DNA of 64,000 bases, taken from Glandiceps talaboti. Its lineage: Eukaryota > Hemichordata > Enteropneusta > Spengelidae. Of the stretch, positions 12,601-24,690 are shown in pieces. Both the position numbers and the translations under genes were made by a program. The stretch lies in NCBI RefSeq assembly GCF_964340395.1, contig NC_135554.1, positions 2,907,001-2,971,000 on the forward strand, written 5' to 3'. The notes under the pieces are model-generated. The model saw nothing but the letters and a program-made list of their open reading frames with translations, had not been told where the DNA came from and searched no databases. Numbering within the stretch: the stretch's first letter is position 1; each line of letters begins with the position of its first letter.

Positions 12601-15600
12601 AAGTGTTGTACAAATGGATGTATAATTGTGTTCTAAAAGTTATAAGGTAAGTGTTGTACAAATGGATGTATAATTGTGTTCTAAAAGTTATAAGGTAAGT
12701 GTTGTACAAATGGATGTATATTTGTTTTCTAGAAGTTATAAGGTAAGTGTTGTACAAATGGATGTATATTTGTTTTCTAGAAGTTATAAGGTAAGTGTTG
12801 TACAAATGGATGTATAATTGTGTTCTAATAGGTAAGTGTTGTACAAATGAATGTATAATTGTGTTCTAGAAGTTAGGTAAGTGTTGTACAAATGGATGTA
12901 TAATTGTGTTCTAAAAGTTACAAGGTAAGTGTTGTACAAATGGATGTATAATTGTGTTCTAAAAGTTATAAGGTAAGTGTTGTACAAATGAATATATAAT
13001 TGTGTTCTAAAAGTTATAAGGTAAGTGTTGTACAAATGGATGTATAATTGTGTTCTAATAGTTAGGTAAGTGTTGTACAAATGAATATATAATTGTGTTC
13101 TAAAAGTTATAAGGTAAGTGTTGTACAAATGGATATATAATTGTGTTCTAATAGTTAGGTAAGTGTTGTACAAATGAATATATAATTGTGTTCTAAAAGT
13201 TATAAGGTAAGTGTTGTACAAATGGATATATAATTGTGTTCTAATAGTTAGGTAAGTGTTGTACAAATGAATATATAATTGTGTTCTAATAGTTATAAGG
13301 TAAGTGTTGCACAAATGGATGTATAATTGTGTTCTAAAAGTTATAAGGTAAGTGTTGTACAAATGAATGTATAATTGTGTTCTAAAAGTTAGGTAAGTGT
13401 TGTACAAATGGATGTATAATTGTGTTCTAAAAGTTATAAGGTAAGTGTTGTACAAATGGATGTATAATTGTGTTCTAATAGGTAAGTGTTGTACAAATGG
13501 ATGTATAATTGTGTTCTAGAAGTTAGGTAAGTGTTGTACAAATGGATGTATAATTGTGTTCTAAAAGTTACAAGGTAAGTGTTGTACAAATGAATGTATA
13601 ATTGTGTTCTAAAAGTTAGGTAAGTGTTGTACAAATGGATGTATAATTGTGTTCTAAAAGTTATAAGGTAAGTGTTGTACAAATGGATATATAATTGTGT
13701 TCTAAAAGTTACAAGGTAAGTGTTGTACAAATGAATGTATAATTGTGTTCTAAAAGTTAGGTAAGTGTTGTACAAATGGATGTATAATTGTGTTCTAAAA
13801 GTTACAAGGTAAGTGTTGTACAAATGAATGTATAATTGTGTTCTAAAAGTTAGGTAAGTGTTGTACAAATGGATGTATAATTGTGTTCTAAAAGTTATAA
13901 GGTAAGTGTTGTACAAATGGATATATAATTGTGTTCTAATAGTTACAAGGTAAGTGTTGTACAAATGGATGTATAATTGTGTTCTAAAAGTTAGGTAAGT
14001 GTTGTACAAATGGATGTATAATTGTGTTCTAGAAGTTAGGTAAGTGTTGTACAAATGGATGTATAATTGTGTTCTAAAAGTTATAAGGTAAGTGTTGTAC
14101 AAATGAATGTATAATTGTGTTCTAAAAGTTATGAGGTAAGTGTTGTACAAATGAATGTATAATTGTGTTCTAAAAGTTATAAGGTAAGTGTTGTACAAAT
14201 GAATGTATAATTGTGTTCTAAAAGTTATAAGGTAAGTGTTGTACAAATGGATATATAATTGTGTTCTAAAAGTTATGAGGTAAGTGTTGTACAAATGAAT
14301 GTATAATTGTGTTCTAAAAGTTATGAGGTAAGTGTTGTACAAATGAATGTATAATTGTGTTCTAAAAGTTACAAGGTAAGTGTTGTACAAATGAATGTAT
14401 AATTGTGTTCTAATAGTTATAAGGTAAGTGTTGTACAAATGAATGTATAATTGTGTTCTAAAAGTTATAAGGTAAGTGTTGTACAAATGAATGTATAATT
14501 GTGTTCTAAAAGTTATAAGGTAAGTGTTGTACAAATGGATATATAATTGTGTTCTAATAGTTATAAGGTAAGTGTTGTACAAATGGATGTATAATTGTGT
14601 TCTAAAAGTTATAAGGTAAGTGTTGTACAAATGAATGTATAATTGTGTTCTAATAGTTAGGTAAGTGTTGTACAAATGAATGTATAATTGTGTTCTAAAA
14701 GTTATAAGGTAAGTGTTGTACAAATGAATGTATAATTGTGTTCTAATAGTTAGGTAAGTGTTGTACAAATGAATGTATAATTGTGTTCTAAAAGTTATAA
14801 GGTAAGTGTTGTACAAATGAATGTATAATTGTGTTCTAATAGTTAGGTAAGTGTTGTACAAATGAATGTATAATTGTGTTCTAAAAGTTATAAGGTAAGT
14901 GTTGTACAAATGAATGTATAATTGTGTTCTAAAAGTTATAAGGTAAGTGTTGTACAAATGAATGTATAATTGTGTTCTAATAGTTATAAGGTAAGTGTTG
15001 TACAAATGAATGTATAATTGTGTTCTAAAAGTTAGGTAAGTGTTGTACAAATGGATGTATAATTGTGTTCTAAAAGTTATAAGGTAAGTGTTGTACAACT
15101 GAATGTATAATTGTGTTCTAATAGTTAGGTAAGTGTTGTACAAATGGATGTATAATTGTGTTCTAAAACTTATAAGGTAAGTGTTGTACAAATGAATGTA
15201 TAATTGTGTTCTAAAAGTTATAAGGTAAGTGTTGTACAAATGGATGTATAATTGTGTTCTAATAGTTAGGTAAGTGTTGTACAAATGGATGTATAATTGT
15301 GTTCTAAAAGTTATAAGGTAAGTGTTGTACAAATGGATGTATAATTGTGTTCTAATAGGTAAGTATTGTACAAATGAATGTATAATTGTGTTCTAATAGT
15401 TATAAGATAAGTGTTGTACAAATGGATGTATAATTGTGTTCTAATAGGTAAGTGTTGTACAAATGGATGTATAATTGTGTTCTAATAGTTATAAGATAAG
15501 TGTTGTACAAATGGATGTATAATTGTGTTCTAATAGTTATAAGGTAAGTGTTGTACAAATGGATGTATAATTGTGTTCTAATAGGTAAGTGTTGTACAAA

Positions 15601-18600
15601 TGGATGTATAATTGTGTTCTAATAGTTATAAGGTAAGTGTTGTACAAATGGATGTATAATTGTGTTCTAAAAGTTATAAGGTAAGTGTTGTACAAATGAA
15701 TATATAATTGTGTTCTAATAGTTATAAGGTAAGTGTTGTACAAATGAATATATAATTGTGTTCTAAAAGTTATAAGGTAAGTGTTGTACAAATGGATGTA
15801 TAATTGTGTTCTAATAGTTAGGTAAGTGTTGTACAAATGGATGTATAATTGTGTTCTAAAAGTTAGATAAGTGTTGTACAAATGGATGTATAATTGTGTT
15901 CTAATAGTTAGGTAAGTGTTGTACAAATGAATGTATAATTGTGTTCTAAAAGTTATAAGGTAAGTGTTGTACAAATGGATGTATAATTGTGTTCTAAAAG
16001 TTATAAGGTAAGTGTTGTACAAATGAATGTATAATTGTGTTCTAATAGTTAGGTAAGTGTTGTACAAATGAATATATAATTGTGTTCTAAAAGTTATAAG
16101 GTAAGTGTTGTACAAATGAATGTATAATTGTGTTCTAAAAGTTATAAGGTAAGTGTTGTACAAATGGATGTATAATTGTGTTCTAAAAGTTATAAGGTAA
16201 GTGTTGTACAAATGAATGTATAATTGTGTTCTAATAGTTAGGTAAGTGTTGTACAAATGAATGTATAATTGTGTTCTAAAAGTTATAAGGTAAGTGTTGT
16301 ACAAATGGATATATAATTGTGTTCTAATAGTTATAAGGTAAGTGTTGTACAAATGGATGTATAATTGTGTTCTAAAAGTTATAAGGTAAGTGTTGTACAA
16401 ATGAATGTATAATTGTGTTCTAATAGTTAGGTAAGTGTTGTACAAATGAATGTATAATTGTGTTCTAAAAGTTATAAGGTAAGTGTTGTACAAATGAATG
16501 TATAATTGTGTTCTAATAGTTAGGTAAGTGTTGTACAAATGAATGTATAATTGTGTTCTAAAAGTTATAAGGTAAGTGTTGTACAAATGAATGTATAATT
16601 GTGTTCTAATAGTTAGGTAAGTGTTGTACAAATGAATGTATAATTGTGTTCTAAAAGTTATAAGGTAAGTGTTGTACAAATGAATGTATAATTGTGTTCT
16701 AAAAGTTATAAGGTAAGTGTTGTACAAATGAATGTATAATTGTGTTCTAATAGTTATAAGGTAAGTGTTGTACAAATGAATGTATAATTGTGTTCTAAAA
16801 GTTAGGTAAGTGTTGTACAAATGGATGTATAATTGTGTTCTAAAAGTTATAAGGTAAGTGTTGTACAACTGAATGTATAATTGTGTTCTAATAGTTAGGT
16901 AAGTGTTGTACAAATGGATGTATAATTGTGTTCTAAAACTTATAAGGTAAGTGTTGTACAAATGAATGTATAATTGTGTTCTAAAAGTTATAAGGTAAGT
17001 GTTGTACAAATGGATGTATAATTGTGTTCTAATAGTTAGGTAAGTGTTGTACAAATGGATGTATAATTGTGTTCTAAAAGTTATAAGGTAAGTGTTGTAC
17101 AAATGGATGTATAATTGTGTTCTAATAGGTAAGTATTGTACAAATGAATGTATAATTGTGTTCTAATAGTTATAAGATAAGTGTTGTACAAATGGATGTA
17201 TAATTGTGTTCTAATAGGTAAGTGTTGTACAAATGGATGTATAATTGTGTTCTAATAGTTATAATATAAGTGTTGTACAAATGGATGTATAATTGTGTTC
17301 TAATAGTTATAAGGTAAGTGTTGTACAAATGGATGTATAATTGTGTTCTAATAGGTAAGTGTTGTACAAATGGATGTATAATTGTGTTCTAATAGTTATA
17401 AGATAAGTGTTGTACAAATGGATGTATAATTGTGTTCTAAAAGTTAGATAAGTGTTGTACAAATGGATGTATAATTGTGTTCTAATAGTTAGGTAAGTGT
17501 TGTACAAATGAATGTATAATTGTGTTCTAAAAGTTATAAGGTAAGTGTTGTACAAATGGATGTATAATTGTGTTCTAAAAGTTATAAGGTAAGTGTTGTA
17601 CAAATGAATGTATAATTGTGTTCTAATAGTTAGGTAAGTGTTGTACAAATGAATATATAATTGTGTTCTAAAAGTTATAAGGTAAGTGTTGTACAAATGA
17701 ATGTATAATTGTGTTCTAAAAGTTATAAGGTAAGTGTTGTACAAATGGATGTATAATTGTGTTCTAAAAGTTATAAGGTAAGTGTTGTACAAATGAATGT
17801 ATAATTGTGTTCTAATAGTTAGGTAAGTGTTGTACAAATGGATGTATAATTGTGTTCTAATAGTTAGGTAAGTGTTGTACAAAAGAATGTATAATTGTGT
17901 TCTAAAAGTTATAAGGTAAGTGTTGTACAAATGAATGTATAATTGTGTTCTAAAAGTTAGGTAAGTGTTGTACAAATGGATGTATAATTGTGTTCTAATA
18001 GTTAGGTAAGTGTTGTACAAATGAATGTATAATTGTGTTCTAAAAGTTATAAGGTAAGTGTTGTACAAATGAATGTATAATTGTGTTCTAATAGTTAGGT
18101 AAGTGTTGTACAAATGAATGTATAATTGTGTTCTAAAAGTTATGAGGTAAGTGTTGTACAAATGAATATATAATTGTGTTCTAATAGTTATAAGGTAAGT
18201 GTTGTACAAATGAATGTATAATTGTGTTCTAAAAGTTATAAGGTAAGTGTTGTACAAATGGATGTATAATTGTGTTCTAAAAGTTATAAGGTAAGTGTTG
18301 TACAAATGGATGTATAATTGTGTTCTAAAAGTTATAAGGTAAGTGTTGTACAAATGAATGTATAATTGTGTTCTAAAAGTTATAAGGTAAGTGTTGTACA
18401 AATGGATGTATAATTGTGTTCTAAAAGTTAGGTAAGTGTTGTACAAATGGATGTATAATTGTGTTCTAATAGTTATAAGGTAAGTGTTGTACAAATGGAT
18501 GTATAATTGTGTTCTAAAAGTTATAAGGTAAGTGTTGTACAAATGGATGTATAATTGTGTTCTAATAGTTATAAGGTAAGTGTTGTACAAATGAATGTAT

Positions 18601-19340
18601 AATTGTGTTCTAAAAGTTATAAGGTAAGTGTTGTACAAATGGATGTATAATTGTGTTCTAATAGTTAGGTAAGTGTTGTACAAATGAATGTATAATTGTG
18701 TTCTAAAAGTTATAAGGTAAGTGTTGTACAAATGGATGTATATTTGTTTTCTAGAAGTTATAAGGTAAGTGTTATACAAATGGATGTATAATTGTGTTCT
18801 AATAGTTAGGTAAGTGTTGTACAAATGAATGTATAATTGTGTTCTAGAAGTTATAAGGTAAGTGTTATACAAATGGATGTATAATTGTGTTCTAATAGTT
18901 AGGTAAGTGTTGTACAAATGAATGTATAATTGTGTTCTAGAAGTTATAAGGTAAGTGTTATACAAATGGATGTATAATTGTGTTCTAATAGTTAGGTAAG
19001 TGTTGTACAAATGAATGTATAATTGTGTTCTAAAAGTTATAAGGTAAGTGTTGTACAAATGGATGTATATTTGTTTTCTAGAAGTTATAAGGTAAGTGTT
19101 ATACAAATGGATGTATAATTGTGTTCTAATAGTTAGGTAAGTGTTGTACAAATGAATGTATAATTGTGTTCTAGAAGTTATAAGGTAAGTGTTATACAAA
19201 TGGATGTATAATTGTGTTCTAATAGTTAGGTAAGTGTTGTACAAATGAATGTATAATTGTGTTCTAGAAGTTAGGTGAAATCGGAACACAGTCATCTGGA
19301 ACTACATTAGGTAAGTGTTGGATGTATAATCGTGCTCTTC
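6604..19340. repeat. 48/45-bp minisatellite with a 5'-splice-site-like motif, about 270 copies
   Basis: A 12.7-kb array of 48-bp units (aaggtaagtgttgtacaaat ggatgtataattgtgttcta aaagttat). A 45-bp form lacks three bases (ttaggtaag instead of ttataaggtaag), and a rarer shorter form reads ctaataggtaag. Nearly every unit carries GGTAAGTG, a consensus-grade donor, on the + strand; some also read ttctag, which is acceptor-like. Higher-order duplication is visible: the rare acaaattaatg pair at 8481/8577 recurs at 10014/10110 (1533 bp), and ttgtacaact at 15091 recurs at 16861 (1770 bp). Minus-strand ORFs of up to 1407 codons result from unit lengths divisible by 3. At 19275-19310 a 36-bp foreign segment splits the last unit. 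Confidence 0.96.
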
Positions 19341-19687
19341 TTGAAATCTTGTCATACAAGGGTTGAGTACTTACCAGTTTGAGATCAGGAAGGGAGACTA
19401 TGTTGGGTCTTTAATCAGTTTTGACATGTACCTTACAGGTTTTTATGATAGCAAACATGTTTTTGTCAATGACAATCTGACATTGTCTAATAAATACTGT
19501 ACAGTATGACCTACATGTCTAGCACTATACGTGAGGAGGTCACTACAATTTATCTTTGATAGGATTGACACTTTTGTGGTCAACTGATGTTTTTACATCA
19601 TGTAATCACACAAACAAAGAAGAGGTTGAATGTTCTTCCCAACCCACTAAACGGCAATGCAATACTACCATACAATTAACATGCTAA
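19341..19687. other. Unique intergenic DNA
   Basis: Non-repetitive. A minus-strand GTAAGT donor-like site lies near 19368-19373, after a short open stretch on that strand, but there is no good polypyrimidine/acceptor. I do not call an exon. Confidence 0.4.
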
Positions 19688-20291
19688 GCTCAATTAACAC
19701 GGCATGCATAGTGTGGCAGACAGCTATGGAATAGTCTGTACACTTATCTCAATTAACATACATGCAGTGTGGTAGACAGCTATGGAATAGTCTGTACACT
19801 TATCTCAATTAACATACATGCAGTGTGGTAGACAGCTATGGAATAGTCTGTACACTTATCTCAATTAACATACATGCAGTGTGGTAGACAGCTATGGAAT
19901 AGTCTGTACACTTATCTCAATTAACATACATGCAGTGTGGCAGACGGCTATGGAATAGTCTGTACACTTATCTCAATTAACATACATGCAGTGTGGTAGA
20001 CAGCTATGGAATAGTCTGTACACTTATCTCAATTAACATACATGTGGTGTGGCAGACAGCTATGGAATAGTCTGTACACTTATCTCAATTAACATACATG
20101 CAGTGTGGCAGACAGCTATGGAATAGTCTGTACACTTATCTCAATTAACATACATGTGGTGTGGCAGACAGCTATGGAATAGTCTGCACACTTATCTCAA
20201 TTAACATACATGCAGTGTGGTAGACAGCTATGGAATAGTCTGTACACTTATCTCAATTAACATACATGCAGTGTGGTAGACAGCTATGGAA
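19688..20291. repeat. 56-bp minisatellite, about 11 copies
   Basis: Direct 56-bp units (acacttatctcaattaacat acatgcagtgtggtagacag ctatggaatagtctgt). Variants are tgtggtgtgg, tggcagac and gacggc. The first and last units are incomplete. Confidence 0.95.
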
Positions 20292-20633
20292 TTTATATTC
20301 ATTGTTTATCATTGTAGTATCCAGCTATCAGCCATTGTTGAACAACCTGGTCTTTCATGAACCAAAACATAAGTCTATTATAATATATCTCAGTGGTTAT
20401 CAAGTGCGTCATGTGTAGAACAATACACAATAGAAACAAAACATGTAGATTTCATTTCATTACATAGAACAAAAAGTATTGTTATAATCAGTCAAGTAAT
20501 ACAACAAGTCAACCTTGCCAAATGATTATCAATTTGATCATTAAATATAACTACAAACAGTTACTACAAACAGTTTTCTGGTGAAAGCCATCACAGTGTT
20601 TTAGCAGTACTGTTACAATGACTGTTTGTGATA
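20292..20633. other. Unique AT-rich intergenic DNA
   Basis: No exon or RNA gene recognised. A duplicated phrase (acaaacagtt) occurs near 20553-20573. Confidence 0.5.
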
Positions 20634-20860
20634 GCTGAGCTGACTGGATGGAAGCTGGTGAAGCAAGTGTATCACCAGTGGAAAGAAAAGACCCCTACAA
20701 GTAGAGAAATGATTGACATGTACAATTATAGGTTTTGTCATTTGGAAGTCATTCCTGAAGTGTGGCATCTCAAACAAATTTGATGACCCCAAAGATGATG
20801 AAGATCTGGAGATAAATGCCAAAGAGATCTCAGGGAAGAGATTACAGAAAGAATACTAGC
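20634..20860 (+). pseudogene. Decayed pogo/Tigger-like transposase C-terminal relic
   Basis: Two + frames joined by a frameshift around 20720-20737 give a protein-like reading. The first ends about SREMIDMYNYRFCHLEV. The second starts VIWKSFLKCGISNKFDDPKD and continues DDEDLEINAKEISGKR to a stop near 20858. The pattern (I)..SF.KCGISN.D...DD is characteristic of the C-terminal part of DDE_1 (pogo/Tigger/CENP-B-like) transposases. The upstream DDE catalytic region and N-terminal HTH were not found, and no terminal repeats were located. It is broken and non-functional. The match is from memory of the family pattern and was not searched. Confidence 0.5.
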
Positions 20861-21959
20861 TGATATATTTGACATTGATAACGAGGAATGAAAACATCCT
20901 TTGGTTTGATTATAAGCGTGAGGAATATATCTAAGCATACTGATTTGTATCATGTGTACACAACTAAATGACTCTTGTCAGGGCCACCACATCCTTCAAC
21001 AAGTGACATAGTGTTCAAAATATCTCTGCCGTTTAAATAAATGGTACAGGAGATGGACAAATTGAATCTTTGATGTTTTATTAATGAGCATTGTCTAGAA
21101 ACAGTTCAATTATGCTATAATTAAAAATAACCATAATAGTGAAGTGTCTGTGGTTCCCAGGCCAACATCACGTAGGTCATAATCACTGATAAACTTGGGC
21201 AAAAACTCCCCTACAAAACATATCTCTCATCATAATTGGCTTGACAAGAAATTTCTTCATTCTATGAGTGGTAAAAATTGTTTATTTTTATAGTTGTCGT
21301 TCATCATGGTAGAATTGTACTTGATGACAAATTACTCCAAACTTTGCCAAACAACAGAAAATTACACACATATGAACTTGGCATGAACAAATTTAAATCT
21401 TAATAGATTCTCAGCTGTTATTGAAAAGAGTATCCTGTAGCCACAAACAACAATCTTCTTCATAAACAAATAATTATTGAGAGTTTTTAATGAAAATTAT
21501 CACATGCATCTAGATAATCATGTCCCACTGTATTGCTGTGGAGAAATTGTGAGCTTTACTTGACCAATAATTGTCCGTATCATGACCCGGCATACTTTGC
21601 CCAAATAAGGTAAAGTAAACTAGAGAGAAATGTTAAATTACTTTCTTTTTAGTTGCTACTGTATCATCACTGATCACTGCATACAGAAGCTGACACATTG
21701 AGAGTAGTTTTCTTGGCAACACTGGTGATAGTTTATAGTTAAATGCATAAAGTCCACCATTCATATGATTGTGTATCATTAGATGTAGCAGAAACATACA
21801 AAATGAAAAATACAAAGATGTATGTATGATGTATGTATGTATGTAAGTTTCATAAATTCCACATTATTGACATTCCTACCTATACTTTTTACATATTTCA
21901 GTGATTTCATTTTACTACCACTTTTCAATCTGTGTGAATTAAAGAGTGTGAACACATAC
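20861..21959. other. Intergenic DNA with no firm gene
   Basis: A minus-strand frame of about 60 codons (21633-21815) looks protein-like (for example LPRKLLSMCQLLYAV). However, there is no AG acceptor between it and a TATG microsatellite at 21820-21844, and its possible donor (AAA then gtaatt) is weak. I do not call it a gene. The rest is AT-rich with no recognised feature. Confidence 0.4.
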
Positions 21960-22027
21960 CTGACACTGTCTATAGCAATCTGCTTGGTGATACAGCCTTG
22001 GCTTTCATTGATAGTAACAACTAATTT
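21960..22027 (-). CDS. Possible isolated coding exon, product unknown
   Basis: On the minus strand, a T-rich tract ending ttttttag precedes a 68-nt open segment reading KLVVTINESQGCITKQIAID then SVR, ending at CAG followed by gtatgt. Acceptor, length and donor are all plausible and one frame is fully open. No partner exon was confidently found on either side, and I recognise no domain. It could be an exon of an unseen minus-strand gene or a chance open segment. Confidence 0.28.
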
Positions 22028-22263
22028 CTAAAAAATGGCAATAAATAATCACATCCTATATTGTCTCCAAAGATGTCCAAATTACTGATTTCAAACATAT
22101 TTTAGTATTTCTTGAGGTATATAAAAACCTTTACAACCTAGATATTGTTTTTATGGTCCTTGGTAGAATGGTTTGCAGAGCTCTCCAAAAGTCAACTAGG
22201 CCCTTCTAAAGTTAACATAGGTCTGGAAACCCTGTATCTGGTCATGTCAACTTCACGATGATT

Positions 22264-22855
22264 GAAAGTTCAGAATACAGTTACTTTGTGTAACTTACTT
22301 CTAAATGTTTGAAAGTTCAGAATACAGTAACTTTGTGTAACTTACTTCTAAATGTTTGAAAGTTCAGAATACAGTTACTTTGTGTAACTTACTTCTAAAT
22401 GTTTGAAAGTTCAGAATACAGTTACTTTGTGTAACTTACTTCTAAATGTTTGAAAGTTCAGAATACAGTAACTTTGTGTAACTTACTTCTAAATGTTTGA
22501 AAGTTCAGAATACAGTAACTTTGTGTAACTTACTTCTAAATGTTTGAAAGTTCAGAATACAGTAACTTTGTGTAACTTACTTCTAAATGTTTGAAAGTTC
22601 AGAATACAGTAACTTTGTGTAACTTACTTCTAAATGTTTGAAAGTTCAGAATACAGTTACTTTGTGTAACTTACTTCTAAATGTTTGAAAGTTCAGAATA
22701 CAGTAACTTTGTGTAACTGTTACTTCACGATGTTTGAAAGTTCAGAATACAGTAACTTTGTGTAACTGTTACTTCACGATGTTTGAAAGTTCAGAATACA
22801 GTAACTTTGTGTAACTGTTACTTCACGATGTTTGAAAGTTCAGAATACAGTAATT
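22264..22855. repeat. 47-bp minisatellite with minus-strand donor motif, about 12 copies
   Basis: Direct 47-bp units (gaaagttcagaatacagtaa ctttgtgtaacttacttcta aatgttt). The last three or four units at the right end instead read aactgttacttcacgatg. The left flank also contains cttcacgatg, so the right-end type is probably ancestral. On the minus strand most units contain AGAAGTAAGT, a good 5' splice-site sequence. Confidence 0.93.
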
Positions 22856-24070
22856 TGGGAAACTTTTAACATTAACCTTGTTTGTAAGTAATTTAAAGCT
22901 ATTGAGACTGACAGTTTTACATGTAAATAAAATGTCACTACTCACAAACATGTAATGATGAGTTGATTGCTTCATGCATTATTGTTCTTATCAGGTGTCA
23001 GGGTTGCCTCCAGAGAGACTGTAAAAAAACAATGAGAGGAAGTAGTGAGTCACAAAAAAGATAGAATTGTCAGATATTTTCACTTCACTTTAAGGAATGA
23101 TCAGTTTTTACGGCCGGGGATGGGCCAGTGACTTCTTGTTCATGATGTACTTAAAAATAGTGACCCCCTGCGATTCAGCCACAAAACAATCGAACCCCCT
23201 CTGACAAATAAAAAACACAGTGAACCCCCCTGACTGAGAAGTATGATTGTCTGTTCATGGACCTGCAAAATATTCATGGTTTAGTAACCAAAAGTTCTAG
23301 GATATCTCTTAGACTGAGTGAACTATTACCATTATAGATTAATTCAGCTAATTATAAAGTACAATATTAGAAATGGAGTTAATATAATTGTAAACCTAGG
23401 GGTTTCAGTAAGTTTCAAAGTAGGGAGAGAAATTGAAAAAGTATTGGGAGAAGTGCACGCTACGCACGTGCGCAACTGCTATACAAGTGCAGGGGGGGGG
23501 GAAGAGGGAAGGTTTGGGAGGTAAGAGCTTTATGAAAGCTATGGTAAGAGCTTTTTGAAAAATGAACACCTTTTGGAGGCCATTTAGAGCACCATTGAGG
23601 TAAAACACAACTTAGTTATATCATTAAAGTATCACTAATTTTAGGGTTTCAAAAGTTTAAATCATTTCAAGTTAAATTGACACAAATAATAATAAAAAAA
23701 GATCAAGTAGAAAGTGAGAAAATTTGGGAAAGACATGCACAGTGGAGGTCAGTTACCATTTAGAGATACAAATTCATTGAATTATTTGAAAGTGTGTCTC
23801 TATTGGCTATGTTTGTGTGCAATTCAAAATGTTCAGGTCAATGGAGGCACAGATTTTAGAGTCCATCCAGTAAACTTCCAGGTATTTCATTTCTTATGTG
23901 TTACGTGTACAGCTAGACATTTAAGTTTTTATACCACATGATGACACAATTATGCAACTCATGGCCTGCAATATTGAGAAGTCATTTCTAACAAAACTGT
24001 TGCTTAAAAGGTGCAATGTTCTGTCTCCATGTCATATGCTTGGGATGTATCAAGAGACAAAGAGTTTATG

Positions 24071-24072
<2 letters not shown>
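22856..24072. other. Intergenic DNA without recognised genes
   Basis: AT-rich sequence with short G-runs (23491-23500) and a C-rich patch at 23160-23230 (gaccccctg, gaaccccct, gaacccccc). No exon or RNA gene seen. Confidence 0.5.
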
Positions 24073-24115
<43 letters not shown>

Positions 24116-24152
24116 ACACACACATACACACACGACACACACACACACACAC

Positions 24153-24212
<60 letters not shown>
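24073..24212. repeat. (CA)n microsatellite with interruptions
   Basis: About 140 bases of CA dinucleotide with a few ATA or GA interruptions. The HTHT/CVCV ORFs in all frames are artefacts of it. Confidence 0.98.
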
Positions 24213-24214
<2 letters not shown>

Positions 24215-24690
24215 GGACAGACGCTACACCATGCCTAAGCACTACTGAACATTATCAGTTCAGTTGTGCTAAAAATGAGTTGGTCACCATGCAGTGATTA
24301 CAATGATCTCAAAATGTATCCTTGCATCTACTTTAAAATGACCACCAAAAAGCGAGTGTTAAACTGTCTAGGAAAACCATAAGTTGATGATTGTTTAAAA
24401 ACAACACAGAGAACAATTACATTTCTGTATGTGACAATAACAAGCTTTAATTGACAATAATTATAACAACAAATTTTTGGGTGATTCAAACTAATTTGAT
24501 TTTCAAATAAATTGGTTGAGAGGTACACACTTTTGTAAGAACTATTAGAGATACACGTAGTGTTGACAAAGGTAAAAATACAATCTGACAGTAAACATGT
24601 TTACATGGATGGACTAAACATACAAAAATAGCCTTGATTTGTTATCGGCTGAAGTAAGTCTAAAGTTCATGTAAGCACTCATGTTTTTAT
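24213..24690. other. Unique AT-rich intergenic DNA
   Basis: No exon, RNA or repeat family recognised. Confidence 0.5.

Noticed and set aside
6604-19295. Very long minus-strand ORFs (up to 1407 codons) with a 15/16-residue repeat (RTQLYIHLYNTYLIT)
   Set aside because: The repeat unit is 48 or 45 bp, both multiples of 3, and happens to lack stops in one minus frame. ORF breaks coincide with units of other lengths. There is no signal peptide, unique domain or non-repeat flank, so this is an artefact of the minisatellite and not a fibrous protein gene.
21633-21815. Minus-strand 60-codon ORF with a protein-like tail (LPRKLLSMCQLLYAVISDDT)
   Set aside because: There is no AG acceptor in the preceding about 60 bases and a microsatellite lies just upstream. 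The donor is weak and no family is recognised, so it was not called as an exon.
24004-24297. HTHT- and CVCV-type ORFs (also at 2710-3119, 33436-33796 and 40725-40922)
   Set aside because: Six-frame artefacts of CA/GT microsatellites.
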